Positions 24,991 to 33,677 are shown, counted from the stretch's first letter. The stretch: 34,978 nucleotides of DNA from an uncultured Saprospiraceae bacterium (GCA_937872385.1 CALMSO010000019.1:1-34978); one strand, 5' to 3'. Notes: a model not told the origin generated them from the sequence alone. Numbers and translations are program-made.

Positions 24991-27474
24991 CTATTCTTCT
25001 TCCTCGAACACATGACGGCCGCTGCGGTGTATCGTCGTGGCGCCAGCCTGTTGGGTGCCCATCAGCAGAATATCCTGCACATTGACGTGCGGCGGCCGCG
25101 TGATTGCCCATAGGATTGCTTCCGCTACATCCTGCGCATTAATTGGCTTGAAATCTTCGTAAATTTTAGCTTTTTCGGTATCGCCATCAAAACGGACGAG
25201 CGCAAATTCTGTTTCTTCTACGTGCCCGGGGGCTACTTGGCTCACGCGGATATGATAGGGATGCAAATCGAGCCGCATGGCTTTGGTCAGTGCTTCTACC
25301 GCAAATTTCGTAGCGCAATACACATTGCCCTTTGGATACACTTCCTTGCCTGCCGTAGAGCTGATATTTAGAATGTGCCCACTGCCGCGTTTCACCATGA
25401 GCGGCGCAACCATGCGCGTCATGTACAGCAAACCTTTCAAATTGGTATCAATCATTTCTTCCCAGTGCTCTAAATGCCCTTCATGAATCAGGTGCAGCCC
25501 TTTGGCCTTGCCGGCATTGTTGATAAGTACGTCAATCGCCTGCCAGTTTTCGTCCAGTCGCTCAATTGCTTTTTCTACTGCTTTGACATTGCGCACGTCC
25601 AATTCAACGGTTTTTACCGTAGCAGCGTGTTGCTCCGCAAGCGTAGCCTCAAGTGCTTCCAGCCGATCTTTGCGGCGACCCGTAAGTATAAGACGGAAAC
25701 CCTGCTCCGCCAGCAACATAGCCGTAGCCCGCCCAATGCCGGAAGTAGCTCCGGTGATGAGCACTGTCTTGCCTGCGCCGGGGAGCAGTGCAGGTTCGGA
25801 AACCGGAAGGGCGGCCTGCCGAGCAGCCTCTGCCTCCTGCGCGTGGAGCATTTCTTCCAATTGGCGAATGCTCTGCTTCAAGGCTTCGATGGTATCATGC
25901 GCCACCGACATCTCGGTGCTGACCGGCGGCGTAGCGGTAACTTTGTAGGCAAAAGCCTGATCATTTTCTGGCGTTTTCAATTCCGGGTTGATCTTCACCG
26001 CACGCAGGTAATACTCGCGGGCCGTTTCGCGGTCGCCCATACGATGGTACAGGGTCGCCAAATCATAATTAGCAAAAAGATGACCGGGATCTGACTGTAG
26101 CAGCCGGGTAAAATATTTAATCGCTTTGCGGGGTTTGTCTAATGGCTCAGCCAACAAGCCAGCGTAGCGATATAGCGCATCCAGATTCTGCTCGTCGTAT
26201 TTAGCCGCTTTTTTGAAATACCGCGCCGCCTGCTCAATCTGGCCGGGAAATTGCGCCGAGACGACCATTCCCAAACGATACAAAGCTTCCGCATGCTCGT
26301 CGTTGAGGTCTATGAGTTTTTCGTAGGAATTTTTTGCCAGCAAGAAATCGCCCTTCAGCTCTGCCAATTGTCCCATCAGCAGCAGCGCTTCTTCACTCTC
26401 CGGATTGATTTCTAAGGCTGTATCAAGCTGATTGATGCTCTCGTTTAGATTATCGGTGTATTGCGCCAGCAAAGCCGCATAAGCGTAGTGCAAATGGAAA
26501 TTGCCCGGTGCCAGCGACAGATAATTGGCCATAGCTTCGAGCGCTTGGCCTGCGTCGCCGGCTGCGGCGGCATCATTGGCTGCTTCTATCCAGCCCTGAA
26601 TTTGTGTCTCGTCCACTTCCTGTATTTCTGGCGCTGGCTCAAGCTCTGGTTCTGGTTCTGGTGGCATTTCTGTCGGTTCAAATTCGATACCGCCCATCAC
26701 CGGCTCAGGTGCGGGGTTTGTCTCTTCTTCCTCAATCGTTGGCTGGCCATTGGCAGAATTTTCCGGAGCAGTTTCTGGTTCCGGTGTGGGTGACATGATC
26801 GTTTCCGGTTCCTCGACGGGTTTAGGTGCGGGCTTGCTAACGGGCGAAGGCGCTTCAAAAGACACCAAGTTTGGCAGCTCTCTGAAATTGCGCCAACCGC
26901 CATCATCTTGTGCAAAACGGAAAAACCGCTCAAAGCCGTTGGCGACGAATTCCGGGTATTCTACAAATTCCATATTGCGTAAAGTGCGCAGAAACTCGCC
27001 AATTTCTCCGGAAATATCGCGCATCACCCGCAGGTGTTGGTTAAATTTTTCTTCATCCGATTCGTCCTGCATTTGCCGCTTTTGCTTACGCAAATCGAGG
27101 TATTGGTCCTGCCAGTAATTGATGTATTTGATAATGTCGCTCACGCGGTCGAATTGTGTCGGCGTCGTTCTGATTGCGCCGGTCTGGTCGTCCTTGCTCT
27201 GTCCGTCCACAATGACGGTCAAAATATCATTCCCACGGTCTTGCAGCAGTTTCAATCCTCCGCTCATGCACTGGGCAGATTTCAGAAAATTATCGCTGAT
27301 AATCAGCAAAATAAGTCCGCGCCGAGCACGCAAGCGGGCGCTGAGCGATTCTTCATTCGTAGTGCGTTTGCAATACAGGTGGTCGAAGGCGTAAGAGGCG
27401 CGGCTCAGTTGTCGTTCGATTTCTTCGGCGGTCTTGATGTTGTCGAGGCAATACCCCAGGGCTATACTTTTCAT
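24991..27474 (-). CDS. TIR-like / TPR / short-chain dehydrogenase fusion protein
   Basis: This 827-residue protein joins parts rarely seen together. Residues 1-115 resemble a TIR domain: an alternating alpha/beta pattern, LLIISDNFLKS at 56-66, then Cys69. The position of the NADase glutamate holds Gly72. Residues 116-190 are helical and charged, 205-288 form a Pro/Glu-rich linker, and about 293-505 hold six or so TPR repeats. About 525-555 are a likely coiled coil. Residues 568-815 are a classical SDR close to the YdfG group: TGATSGIG, NNAG, Ser706, Tyr719 and Lys723 (YCATK). The frame is continuous throughout, so it is a real fusion, not an assembly artefact of separate genes. It probably acts as a multiprotein scaffold with an NADP-dependent oxidoreductase. 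Its pathway is unknown. Confidence 0.85.
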   Translation of the reverse strand: MKSIALGYCLDNIKTAEEIERQLSRASYAFDHLYCKRTTNEESLSARLRARRGLILLIISDNFLKSAQCMSGGLKLLQDRGNDILTVIVDGQSKDDQTGAIRTTPTQFDRVSDIIKYINYWQDQYLDLRKQKRQMQDESDEEKFNQHLRVMRDISGEIGEFLRTLRNMEFVEYPEFVANGFERFFRFAQDDGGWRNFRELPNLVSFEAPSPVSKPAPKPVEEPETIMSPTPEPETAPENSANGQPTIEEEETNPAPEPVMGGIEFEPTEMPPEPEPELEPAPEIQEVDETQIQGWIEAANDAAAAGDAGQALEAMANYLSLAPGNFHLHYAYAALLAQYTDNLNESINQLDTALEINPESEEALLLMGQLAELKGDFLLAKNSYEKLIDLNDEHAEALYRLGMVVSAQFPGQIEQAARYFKKAAKYDEQNLDALYRYAGLLAEPLDKPRKAIKYFTRLLQSDPGHLFANYDLATLYHRMGDRETAREYYLRAVKINPELKTPENDQAFAYKVTATPPVSTEMSVAHDTIEALKQSIRQLEEMLHAQEAEAARQAALPVSEPALLPGAGKTVLITGATSGIGRATAMLLAEQGFRLILTGRRKDRLEALEATLAEQHAATVKTVELDVRNVKAVEKAIERLDENWQAIDVLINNAGKAKGLHLIHEGHLEHWEEMIDTNLKGLLYMTRMVAPLMVKRGSGHILNISSTAGKEVYPKGNVYCATKFAVEALTKAMRLDLHPYHIRVSQVAPGHVEETEFALVRFDGDTEKAKIYEDFKPINAQDVAEAILWAITRPPHVNVQDILLMGTQQAGATTIHRSGRHVFEEEE

Positions 27475-27559
27475 GTGTAGGTTTTACAATTTTTTGTTTT
27501 GGGAATGTTTGATGATATTTATTTACCTATTTAGTCGCTAAGTGCTCAAAATTAAACAA

Positions 27560-28909
27560 TTACAACGCCTCTGCCAGCAATTTTTGTATAAAACTTTCAA
27601 AATCGCGTCTGAAAGGCTCGTAAGCGCTGGTGGCCGGCCCCGAAAATCCGGTATGAATACGCCGAACATTATTCTGCCGGTCGAGGAATATCATAGTCGG
27701 GTAGGAAAGCACCCGGTTGAGCATGGGCAATGCCTCACTGGCTTTGTCCTTGTCGGAATGCCCGGCAAGTAGAATTTCGTAATCCATACCAAAATGCTCC
27801 CGGTACTTCCGAATGGCGCTGCGGGCGCGTTCCGGGTCGCGGTGACGTTCAAAAGCCAGCCCGATTACTGCCAAATCCTCGTGCCGATTTTTCCGCAGGT
27901 AATCCAATAAAAATTCTGTTTCGTCGCGGCAGTTGGGGCACCAGGTGCCCAGTATTTGAACAATTTTGACCTTGCCTTCGTAGCGTGGGTCGCCGAGCGC
28001 AATGATTTGTTCATCCGCATTAGGAAAGGCAAAATCGAACCGGTCGAAGCCTGGCTTCAGGAAAGTGAGCGAATCGGCATCGCCCAGCGTAAATTCGGTG
28101 TTGCGTCGGGCCGTCCAAGTCGTTTTGTAATGCGTGCCCGACCAAAAAGTGCCAAATAAAGTTCCGTCGGACTGAATCCGAGCTTCGTACAGAAAAGCGT
28201 GCGAGCCGTCAAACGCAGAAAGATACACCTTGCTGCCCTGCACCGTGCCCGCTAAGAAGCGATGATCGCCTGTTTCGGTAAGGAAAGTGCCGGTGAGATT
28301 ATTACCTTGCTGCGCAAATTCACCCCCTGCATTATATGCACCCGGCGTATCATTTTCAAAAACTACTTCCCAGCGGCCGCTGAGGTCAGCGTCAGGGGTA
28401 TCACGCATTTTAGTAAAACGGTGCGCCAGCCCTTGCCGGGCCACAAACGGCACCCGATAATCGCCTTCCCGATTATTTACTACCCATTCACCTTCTATGA
28501 TATTTTCATAATAAACACCCCGGATATAAGAATCAAACACCGGAAAATTAATCAAAATGGTGTCCTTGGCAATACGCTTATTAAAACCAATAGCAATATC
28601 GTCCACCCGGATGCGCTCCTTACCATTGATAATTTCTATGTAAAATGTTGCCGCATCATCATACTTTACTTCAAAATTGAAAGGCAATTCGCCGGTATTA
28701 ATCGCATCAATCCGATTGGGAATATCGTCCACAGCTCCCCCACCCTGCGCCGCCGAAGCCGCTGCCGCATCGAGTGTAAGTACCGCCCGCCAATAGCCCG
28801 GAGCCAAGCCACTGTAAGGGTTTTCAGCTACAAAACAACCAGACAGAGCCACGCTCATGACCAAAAATAAAATAATTAATGATTTTGAAATATTGAATAT
28901 TGACATCAT
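27560..28909 (-). CDS. Redoxin-domain lipoprotein (TlpA/ResA-like)
   Basis: The 449-residue lipoprotein has lipobox ALSGC (Cys25). A long N-terminal region (about 30-290) follows, made of beta-strands including GYWRAVLTL and a LSGRWEVVFEND repeat, with no assigned activity. A C-terminal thioredoxin-like domain (about 295-445) has the active site GTWCPNC (Cys324, Cys327) and a cis-proline at YPTMIFLD. Related Bacteroidota proteins with a DUF-like front and a TlpA tail act as envelope thiol-disulfide oxidoreductases. It starts 71 bases after the stop of the Tudor-like gene; the TIR/TPR/SDR gene is 85 bases upstream of its stop on the same strand, so a shared transcript is possible. Confidence 0.85.
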   Translation of the reverse strand: MMSIFNISKSLIILFLVMSVALSGCFVAENPYSGLAPGYWRAVLTLDAAAASAAQGGGAVDDIPNRIDAINTGELPFNFEVKYDDAATFYIEIINGKERIRVDDIAIGFNKRIAKDTILINFPVFDSYIRGVYYENIIEGEWVVNNREGDYRVPFVARQGLAHRFTKMRDTPDADLSGRWEVVFENDTPGAYNAGGEFAQQGNNLTGTFLTETGDHRFLAGTVQGSKVYLSAFDGSHAFLYEARIQSDGTLFGTFWSGTHYKTTWTARRNTEFTLGDADSLTFLKPGFDRFDFAFPNADEQIIALGDPRYEGKVKIVQILGTWCPNCRDETEFLLDYLRKNRHEDLAVIGLAFERHRDPERARSAIRKYREHFGMDYEILLAGHSDKDKASEALPMLNRVLSYPTMIFLDRQNNVRRIHTGFSGPATSAYEPFRRDFESFIQKLLAEAL

Positions 28910-28939
28910 GTTTATTATTTACCATCCCCATTTACTATC

Positions 28940-28978
28940 ACCATCACCCATCACCTATTTACCATCACCCATCACCTA
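28940..28978. repeat. Two-copy 21-bp tandem repeat
   Basis: The unit accatcacccatcacctattt is present twice (28940-28960, 28961 onward), preceded by degenerate copies from about 28921. It fills the spacer between the redoxin lipoprotein and the Tudor-like gene. Confidence 0.7.
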
Positions 28979-28980
28979 AT

Positions 28981-29520
28981 TCATTCACCGCCGCCTTTCT
29001 CGCCTACAAACTGATGCTCCTTGTATTTGAATAGCACATTAAACGTAGTCAAGCTGCCATAAATGCGCGTCAGATACTGCTGGAGGTTTATTTTGTCTTC
29101 ATCGGTCAGTTTATTGCTGGCGTTGATGCGCTGCTCCATCACGCGCAAGCGGTCACGTACCATTACGATTTTATGGAAAAAAGTTTCAATTGGCAGCTCT
29201 TTTTCTTTCAAATTATCGTCATTTGGCTTAAAAATAAGCACGCCGCCCACCCAACGATCGCCGAGGGGCACCTCTTCCGAGATGTCGGAGAAGTTGCGCA
29301 AAATCTTGATAAGTGATTTTTCCGCTTCGCTGAAAGTGACGCCTTCATCAGCCGGAATAGCTTCTATGACCTCCCATTTGTCATAATCTCTGCCCACCTG
29401 CTTGATGCCATAGAGCATAAAACATACTTCATACGCCGCCTTGTGCAGCCGGATGACGACCCCGTCGCCGTAGGCCGGATGCTTCACGCGCGAACCAATA
29501 CCGAGGGTTGTAGTTGTCAT
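28981..29520 (-). CDS. Small protein with UvrD/PcrA-like Tudor N-terminus
   Basis: The 179-residue protein opens with GIGSRVKHPAYGDGVV, the signature of the Tudor-like domain at the C-terminus of UvrD/PcrA helicases, where it contacts RNA polymerase. The rest (about 60-175) is helical, with a DRWVGGVLIFKPNDD block and a long heptad-like helix near 115-160. No helicase is adjacent, so this is a standalone module. I do not recognise the C-terminal part; function is unknown but contact with transcription is a reasonable guess. Confidence 0.6.
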   Translation of the reverse strand: MTTTTLGIGSRVKHPAYGDGVVIRLHKAAYEVCFMLYGIKQVGRDYDKWEVIEAIPADEGVTFSEAEKSLIKILRNFSDISEEVPLGDRWVGGVLIFKPNDDNLKEKELPIETFFHKIVMVRDRLRVMEQRINASNKLTDEDKINLQQYLTRIYGSLTTFNVLFKYKEHQFVGEKGGGE

Positions 29521-29574
29521 TTATTATAATGTAATTGTTTTGATAAACAGTTTATATCATTCAAGCTTTTTAAA

Positions 29575-29747
29575 TCGCGAACAGGTAGATATTAGATTAT
29601 AGACGATAGATGTTAGATGCCAGATTTCAGAATGGGACACTGTTCGCTGTTTGCTATTTGCTGTTCGCCGCACAGTCAGTAGGCGTTATATCCTCAACCT
29701 TTCAACCTTTCAACCCATCTACACCCTATTAACCCATCTTCCCTTTC
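29575..29747. repeat. Composite intergenic repeat (purine, gttcgc and pyrimidine tracts)
   Basis: The spacer holds, in order: a cgcgaacaggtagat start, degenerate copies of tagatgttaga, a gaatgggacactg segment shared with the fold-back at 22.4 kb, a tgttcgctgtttgctatt tract like that at 23.1 kb, and a polypyrimidine stretch caacctttcaaccc. The same order recurs in part at 34815-34978. Confidence 0.65.
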
Positions 29748-31052
29748 TCATTCTTTCGGATAAAAATCGTCCAGCTCCCGTACCTTTGGCGCACCGAGTT
29801 TGCCCATGCTACTGGCTACAATCATGGATACGGCCGCGTCGCTGGTGACATTGGCAATCGTACGACACATATCCAACGGACGATCCACCGCAAAAATCAG
29901 GGCCAGCCCCGCTTCCGGAATGCCTGCCTGCCCCAACACTATGACCAACATGACCATACCCGCACTGGGCACCGCCGCCGAACCAATGGAGGCCAGCGTG
30001 GCCGTCAGTATAATGCCCAACTGGGCGGTAAGTGACAATTCCATGCCAAAAGTTTGTGCAATAAATACCGCCGCCATGGCTTGGTACAGACCCGTGCCGT
30101 CCATATTCACCGTAGCGCCTACGGGTAGTACGAAGCTGGCCACTTCTTCTTCCACGCCAAGATGCTCTTGCACTCGCTCCATCGTAACAGGTAACGTCGC
30201 TGCGCTCGAACTGGTTGAAAAAGCCACCAATTGGGCCGGAGCCATGCCCCGCATAAAAAAGCGATACGATTTGCCCGTAAAAATACGCACGATGGTCGGA
30301 TAAAACACAAATACCAGTATAGACAAACCAATCAGCACACAAACCGAGTAGCCCAGCAGCGCCCGAAACAAATCCACACTCGGAGACTCTACCACCAAAG
30401 CTGCCAGCAGTGCAAACACCCCGTAAGGAGCCGCCAGCATAATCATATCAATCATTTTGAGGATGACTTCGTTCAAACCGTCGAAAAAATCGCGCACTGG
30501 TTTTGACTTATCCGCCGGAATGAGTATCAATCCGATACCAAAAAACAGCACAAAAAAGATAACCTGCAGCATGTTGCCGTTGCTGGTAGCGGCGCCGAAA
30601 ATATTGTCGGGTACAATGTCCACCAGCGCCTGCAGGGGCCCCTTGCCTTTCTGCGCCTCGGCCAGCGCAATGCGGGCAGCCGCGTCGCTCCCGTACGAAG
30701 CCATGAGTTGTTCGCGGGTTTCTGCATTGATAAGCTTGCCAGGTTTTAATACATTTACTAATAATAAGCCCAGCAACACCGCAAAGGCCGTGGTAAGTAA
30801 ATAAATACCGATTGTGCGGCCGCCAATTTTGGATAATTTTGAAATGTCCTGCAAATCGGAAACGCCCTTTATCAAAGAAGCCACAATCAGCGGCAACGCG
30901 ATAAGCTTCAGCAAATTGATAAAAATAGTGCCGAAGGGCTTCACCCAATCCACTACCAGCTGCTTCCAGCCAAGCTGGGTCGCAAGGATACCAAACAGTA
31001 CGCCCGCGAGCATACCCAGCAAGATTTGCCAATGCAAGGCAAGTTTTTTCAT
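29748..31052 (-). CDS. Dicarboxylate/amino acid:cation symporter (DAACS family)
   Basis: This 434-residue transporter has eight membrane helices and two hairpin loops. Its markers are the serine-rich FSTSSSAATLPVT loop, the NMDGTGLYQAM motif of the sodium/substrate site, and PSAGMVMLVIVL in the second hairpin. The family moves aspartate, glutamate or C4-dicarboxylates with H+ or Na+. The ATG at 31052 is preferred since MKKLALHWQILLGM matches the family start; an upstream start would add 11 residues. Substrate choice cannot be read reliably. Confidence 0.92.
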   Translation of the reverse strand: MKKLALHWQILLGMLAGVLFGILATQLGWKQLVVDWVKPFGTIFINLLKLIALPLIVASLIKGVSDLQDISKLSKIGGRTIGIYLLTTAFAVLLGLLLVNVLKPGKLINAETREQLMASYGSDAAARIALAEAQKGKGPLQALVDIVPDNIFGAATSNGNMLQVIFFVLFFGIGLILIPADKSKPVRDFFDGLNEVILKMIDMIMLAAPYGVFALLAALVVESPSVDLFRALLGYSVCVLIGLSILVFVFYPTIVRIFTGKSYRFFMRGMAPAQLVAFSTSSSAATLPVTMERVQEHLGVEEEVASFVLPVGATVNMDGTGLYQAMAAVFIAQTFGMELSLTAQLGIILTATLASIGSAAVPSAGMVMLVIVLGQAGIPEAGLALIFAVDRPLDMCRTIANVTSDAAVSMIVASSMGKLGAPKVRELDDFYPKE

Positions 31053-31111
31053 GGTGACCAATTTCCTGTTTATACCAAAACACAAGGACAGCCTCCTGAA
31101 CCGTTTTGCAA

Positions 31112-31442
31112 CTACTGTAAAATCATGTACCTGCCTTGCGAATGGTCGTAATGATGATTAAAATACATGCCAAAACTGCGCTTATCGCAACAGGCGAGCA
31201 AAATAGAGAAATTTCGTTTACGATGCGTATCGGGGTTGGAAATTTTCACGGCCAGCGGAAGAAGGGATTGCCACTTTGCCCAATAACTGGATGCGATCAA
31301 CATATTGGTATCAATGACTACGTAATTTCTTTTCAAGGCGATAGTCTTCAATTTTGTTGATAATTTGAAAGCGTTCCAGCACTTCAATGGGCTTCTTCTT
31401 AATGATGTAAATGCAGGTGTTGGTATCGAGCAGGTATTCCAT
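31112..31442 (-). pseudogene. Degenerate vapC (PIN-domain toxin)
   Basis: Directly after the vapB stop, an ATG at 31442 opens MEYLLDTNTCIYIIKKKP, a perfect PIN-domain toxin N-terminus with the first catalytic aspartate. The frame stops at 31311 after 43 codons, whereas an intact VapC has about 130. The other frame then continues with VVIDTNMLIAS, which may be the C-terminal PIN motif, or a second PIN start, after an internal deletion. Neither piece holds a complete set of acidic residues, so RNase activity should be lost. The 3' limit is uncertain. Confidence 0.65.
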
Positions 31443-31679
31443 TTAGTCGAGCGATTCACGGTCTTGCGGAGCAGGTTGGTTGCGGTCTTCCATAAAATCG
31501 GGGGTAAAATTATCCAAACTTTCAAAAAGGCTCTGCCAAGGATTGTGAAAAGGAATGACATATAGCGTATTGCCGAGCTTGCGCAGATACACTTTATCAT
31601 CGGCAATCTTCATGCGCTCCGGTATGCGAAGGATTTGAGCGCCGTTGGTCTGTTGAATGTCTATGGCTTCGAAGGTCAT
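31443..31679 (-). CDS. vapB: VapB-family antitoxin
   Basis: The 78-residue protein matches the SpoVT/AbrB-like VapB group. It has an N-terminal DNA-binding swapped-hairpin strand set (ILRIPERMKIADDKVYLRKLGNTLYVIP) and the C-terminal toxin-binding tail NPWQSLFESLDNFTPDFMEDRNQP. It would normally neutralise VapC and repress the operon. The stop TAA abuts the vapC ATG with no spacer. As vapC is broken, this may be a solo antitoxin that protects against related toxins elsewhere. Confidence 0.85.
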   Translation of the reverse strand: MTFEAIDIQQTNGAQILRIPERMKIADDKVYLRKLGNTLYVIPFHNPWQSLFESLDNFTPDFMEDRNQPAPQDRESLD

Positions 31680-32014
31680 TGGTGAAATATTAAGTCAAGT
31701 TAAACATAATGACAATCAAAATTTATAACAAAGATAGCAAAAAGAAGGTTCCATGCGCGTATCGGCACGTTTTAGCTGCCAATATTGTAATAAAATTAGC
31801 CGAAGTACCAATCAGGATATTTACATTTCAAAATGGTATTCCAAGCAACTTTAAAAGGAATTTGATGGTTGCATCTCTACAATTATACTATTTACGGTTT
31901 ACGAAGTCCGATTTTTTATTTTTAAAGTGTTGAAAATCAGAATTTTAAACACAAACAAACACATCGCGTTCAATTGAAATCGGTATTAGCTGGTAAAAAA
32001 CACCCCATCCAAAA
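31680..32014. other. AT-rich intergenic region upstream of vapB
   Basis: This gap of about 335 bases holds no gene I can support. A 74-codon frame at 31709-31933 has no family-like features. A TTCAATTGAA palindrome lies near 31971-31980. Confidence 0.4.
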
Positions 32015-32015
32015 C

Positions 32016-32053
32016 AAAAAAGCGCCAGGGTATAATAACCTGACGCTTTTTAT
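32016..32053 (-). terminator. Intrinsic terminator of the thioredoxin-family gene
   Basis: On the minus strand AAAAAGCGTCAGG pairs with CCTGGCGCTTTTTT across a 9-11 base loop, with one G-U pair and a T tract. It lies 22 bases after the stop codon. Confidence 0.8.
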
Positions 32054-32074
32054 ATCATAAGGTAATAACCGAAC

Positions 32075-32731
32075 TTACTTCTTCTTCGTTTTGATGGTGC
32101 AACCAATTGCTTTAGTAAAGCTTGGATCGGGCTGCTGGCCTGCTTCCATCGCTTTGATGGCTGCTTTTACGTAGTTTACCTTTACGGCTTCGGCGTCTTG
32201 GTAGTTATCGTCAATAGCGCCTGTGTAGCGCACCGTCAGGTCGGTATCGAGCAGATACACCTCTGGCGTGCGGCTGGCACCATAAACCGGGTAAATTTTC
32301 TGCCCTTCGTCGAGCAGATAAGCAAAGGTAAAGCCTTTCTCTTCGGCGCGCTGCTTCATTTTATCTAAGGCATCGCCGGGCTGCACTTCCGGGTCGTTGG
32401 GCTGGATAGCCACCACCGGGTAGCCTTTCTGCGAGTACTTTGCGTGTAGCGCCTGGATGCGGTCTTCGTAAGCCACTGCATAAGGGCAGGTATTGCAAGT
32501 AAAAATAACAATGTAGCCTTTCGCATCTTTGTAATCGGCCAGCGATACCATAGTCCCATCAATGTTTTTCAGCTTGAAATCGGGCGCTTTGTCGCCTACT
32601 TTCAGTCCTGGCAACTCGGCTACCGCAGCAGCCGTGGTTTCAACCGTGGCGGTCGTATTGGCATTGGTAGCGGCAATCCATACCGATACAGCAACGGCAA
32701 GCAGCGCAGCTATTAAAATTAATTTCTTCAT
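32075..32731 (-). CDS. Secreted thioredoxin-family protein (AhpC/TSA-like)
   Basis: The 218-residue protein has a signal peptide (about 1-25) and then an AhpC/TSA-type redoxin domain. It opens with GDKAPDFKLKNIDGTMVSLADY and has the active-site FTCNTCPYA (Cys79, Cys82), the NDPEVQPGD loop, and the PEVYLLDTD strand after a cis-Pro. The C-terminal tail holds GCTIK, a further cysteine typical of this group. The TCxxC site with the following PYA differs from peroxiredoxins and resembles the envelope 'thioredoxin family protein' group of Bacteroidota. Reaction partners are unknown. Confidence 0.85.
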   Translation of the reverse strand: MKKLILIAALLAVAVSVWIAATNANTTATVETTAAAVAELPGLKVGDKAPDFKLKNIDGTMVSLADYKDAKGYIVIFTCNTCPYAVAYEDRIQALHAKYSQKGYPVVAIQPNDPEVQPGDALDKMKQRAEEKGFTFAYLLDEGQKIYPVYGASRTPEVYLLDTDLTVRYTGAIDDNYQDAEAVKVNYVKAAIKAMEAGQQPDPSFTKAIGCTIKTKKK

Positions 32732-32850
32732 AATGAATCAATGTTTTATGGTTTTAGAAAAATTGAACTATCCGCAATGGGGGTTCCGGAGGCACTTGCG
32801 CTGCATAAAGTCTTGTCGGCTGCTCAAAGCAGCGCGGCTCCAGCTAATGC

Positions 32851-33390
32851 CTACAGAAAAGCTTTCACTAATTTTTCGAGGTATTCGTAGCTGGGGAATT
32901 GTTCGCCGTAGAAATGGCGTTTTTGGGCATTGTACACCATCGTTACTGGGATGGCACCGTTCCACTCCGGGCTGACGCGGTCAATCCAGTTGTTAAACTG
33001 AATATCCACTAAGGCGATTACTTCCGAGCGGAGTTGATTTTTTTCTACAAAAGGCAGCAGTTTTGTTTCCAATTGGCGTGGAAAATCAAGGCTGATGAGC
33101 ACCACTTTTACTTTCTCACCTTCTAAATTTTTGTGCAATTGCTCGAAATAAGGCAGCTCCTCGACACAAGGTTTGCACCAGGTTGCCCAAAAATTGATGA
33201 CGTAAGTGGTGTCGTTTTTCCAATGAAAAAGGGGCTCCAAGTGCTCAAATTCGTCATAGACCGGTATAGCACCGAGCATCTTGGCGGGCGGAGGTAAGGC
33301 GCTTGACTTTTCTTCCTGCTGTGCAGAAGCGCAACCTTGCCAAAACAGTAGTACCGAAAACAATAGTAGAAACTTTGAAAGCTGGGCCAT
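32851..33390 (-). CDS. TlpA-family disulfide reductase lipoprotein
   Basis: The 179-residue lipoprotein has lipobox FWQGC (Cys20) and a TlpA/ResA thioredoxin fold. Its active site is NFWATWCKPC (Cys72, Cys75), followed by VEELPYFEQL, VVLISLDFPRQ and the cis-proline GAIPVTMVYN. Such proteins keep envelope cysteines reduced, for example for cytochrome c maturation. It lies 119 bases upstream of the secreted thioredoxin-family gene on the same strand, so the two may work in the same process. Confidence 0.9.
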   Translation of the reverse strand: MAQLSKFLLLFSVLLFWQGCASAQQEEKSSALPPPAKMLGAIPVYDEFEHLEPLFHWKNDTTYVINFWATWCKPCVEELPYFEQLHKNLEGEKVKVVLISLDFPRQLETKLLPFVEKNQLRSEVIALVDIQFNNWIDRVSPEWNGAIPVTMVYNAQKRHFYGEQFPSYEYLEKLVKAFL

Positions 33391-33579
33391 TGCTTTTAAC
33401 TGTTATAACAACGAAAAAACTAAATTTACTGTAAAAAACCAAGCCTTGGCGTGTTAAGCTTTCGTTAAAGGTGGCCATAGCCGCATCGAACCACCAACGC
33501 AGCCTCAGCTCCAGTAATTGCAAAACATTCTTTTAATTGTATTAAAATCAAAAAAATATTTGGGTTTAAGCTACTATAA

Positions 33580-33610
33580 TTTGCACTTTCCATTATTTTT
33601 TGTAACTTTA
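33580..33610 (+). promoter_or_regulatory. Promoter of the small membrane protein / rdgB unit
   Basis: TTTG (33580-33583) is followed after 19 bases by TAACTTTA (33603-33610), seven of eight positions of the combined -7 consensus TAnnTTTG. It lies 67 bases upstream of the next ATG. Confidence 0.55.
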
Positions 33611-33677
33611 ACAAAATATTCATTACACCGCTGTTATTAAAAGGGGTTCAATTTCACCAGGATAAAATTAAATCGCC

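Noticed and set aside
24991..27474. Two or three separate genes joined by assembly error
   Set aside because: The frame is open for 827 codons with no internal stop, even composition and a natural linker.
31709..31933. 74-codon plus-strand frame upstream of vapB
   Set aside because: AT-rich, no domain or signal features, no usable promoter; length is expected by chance in this composition.
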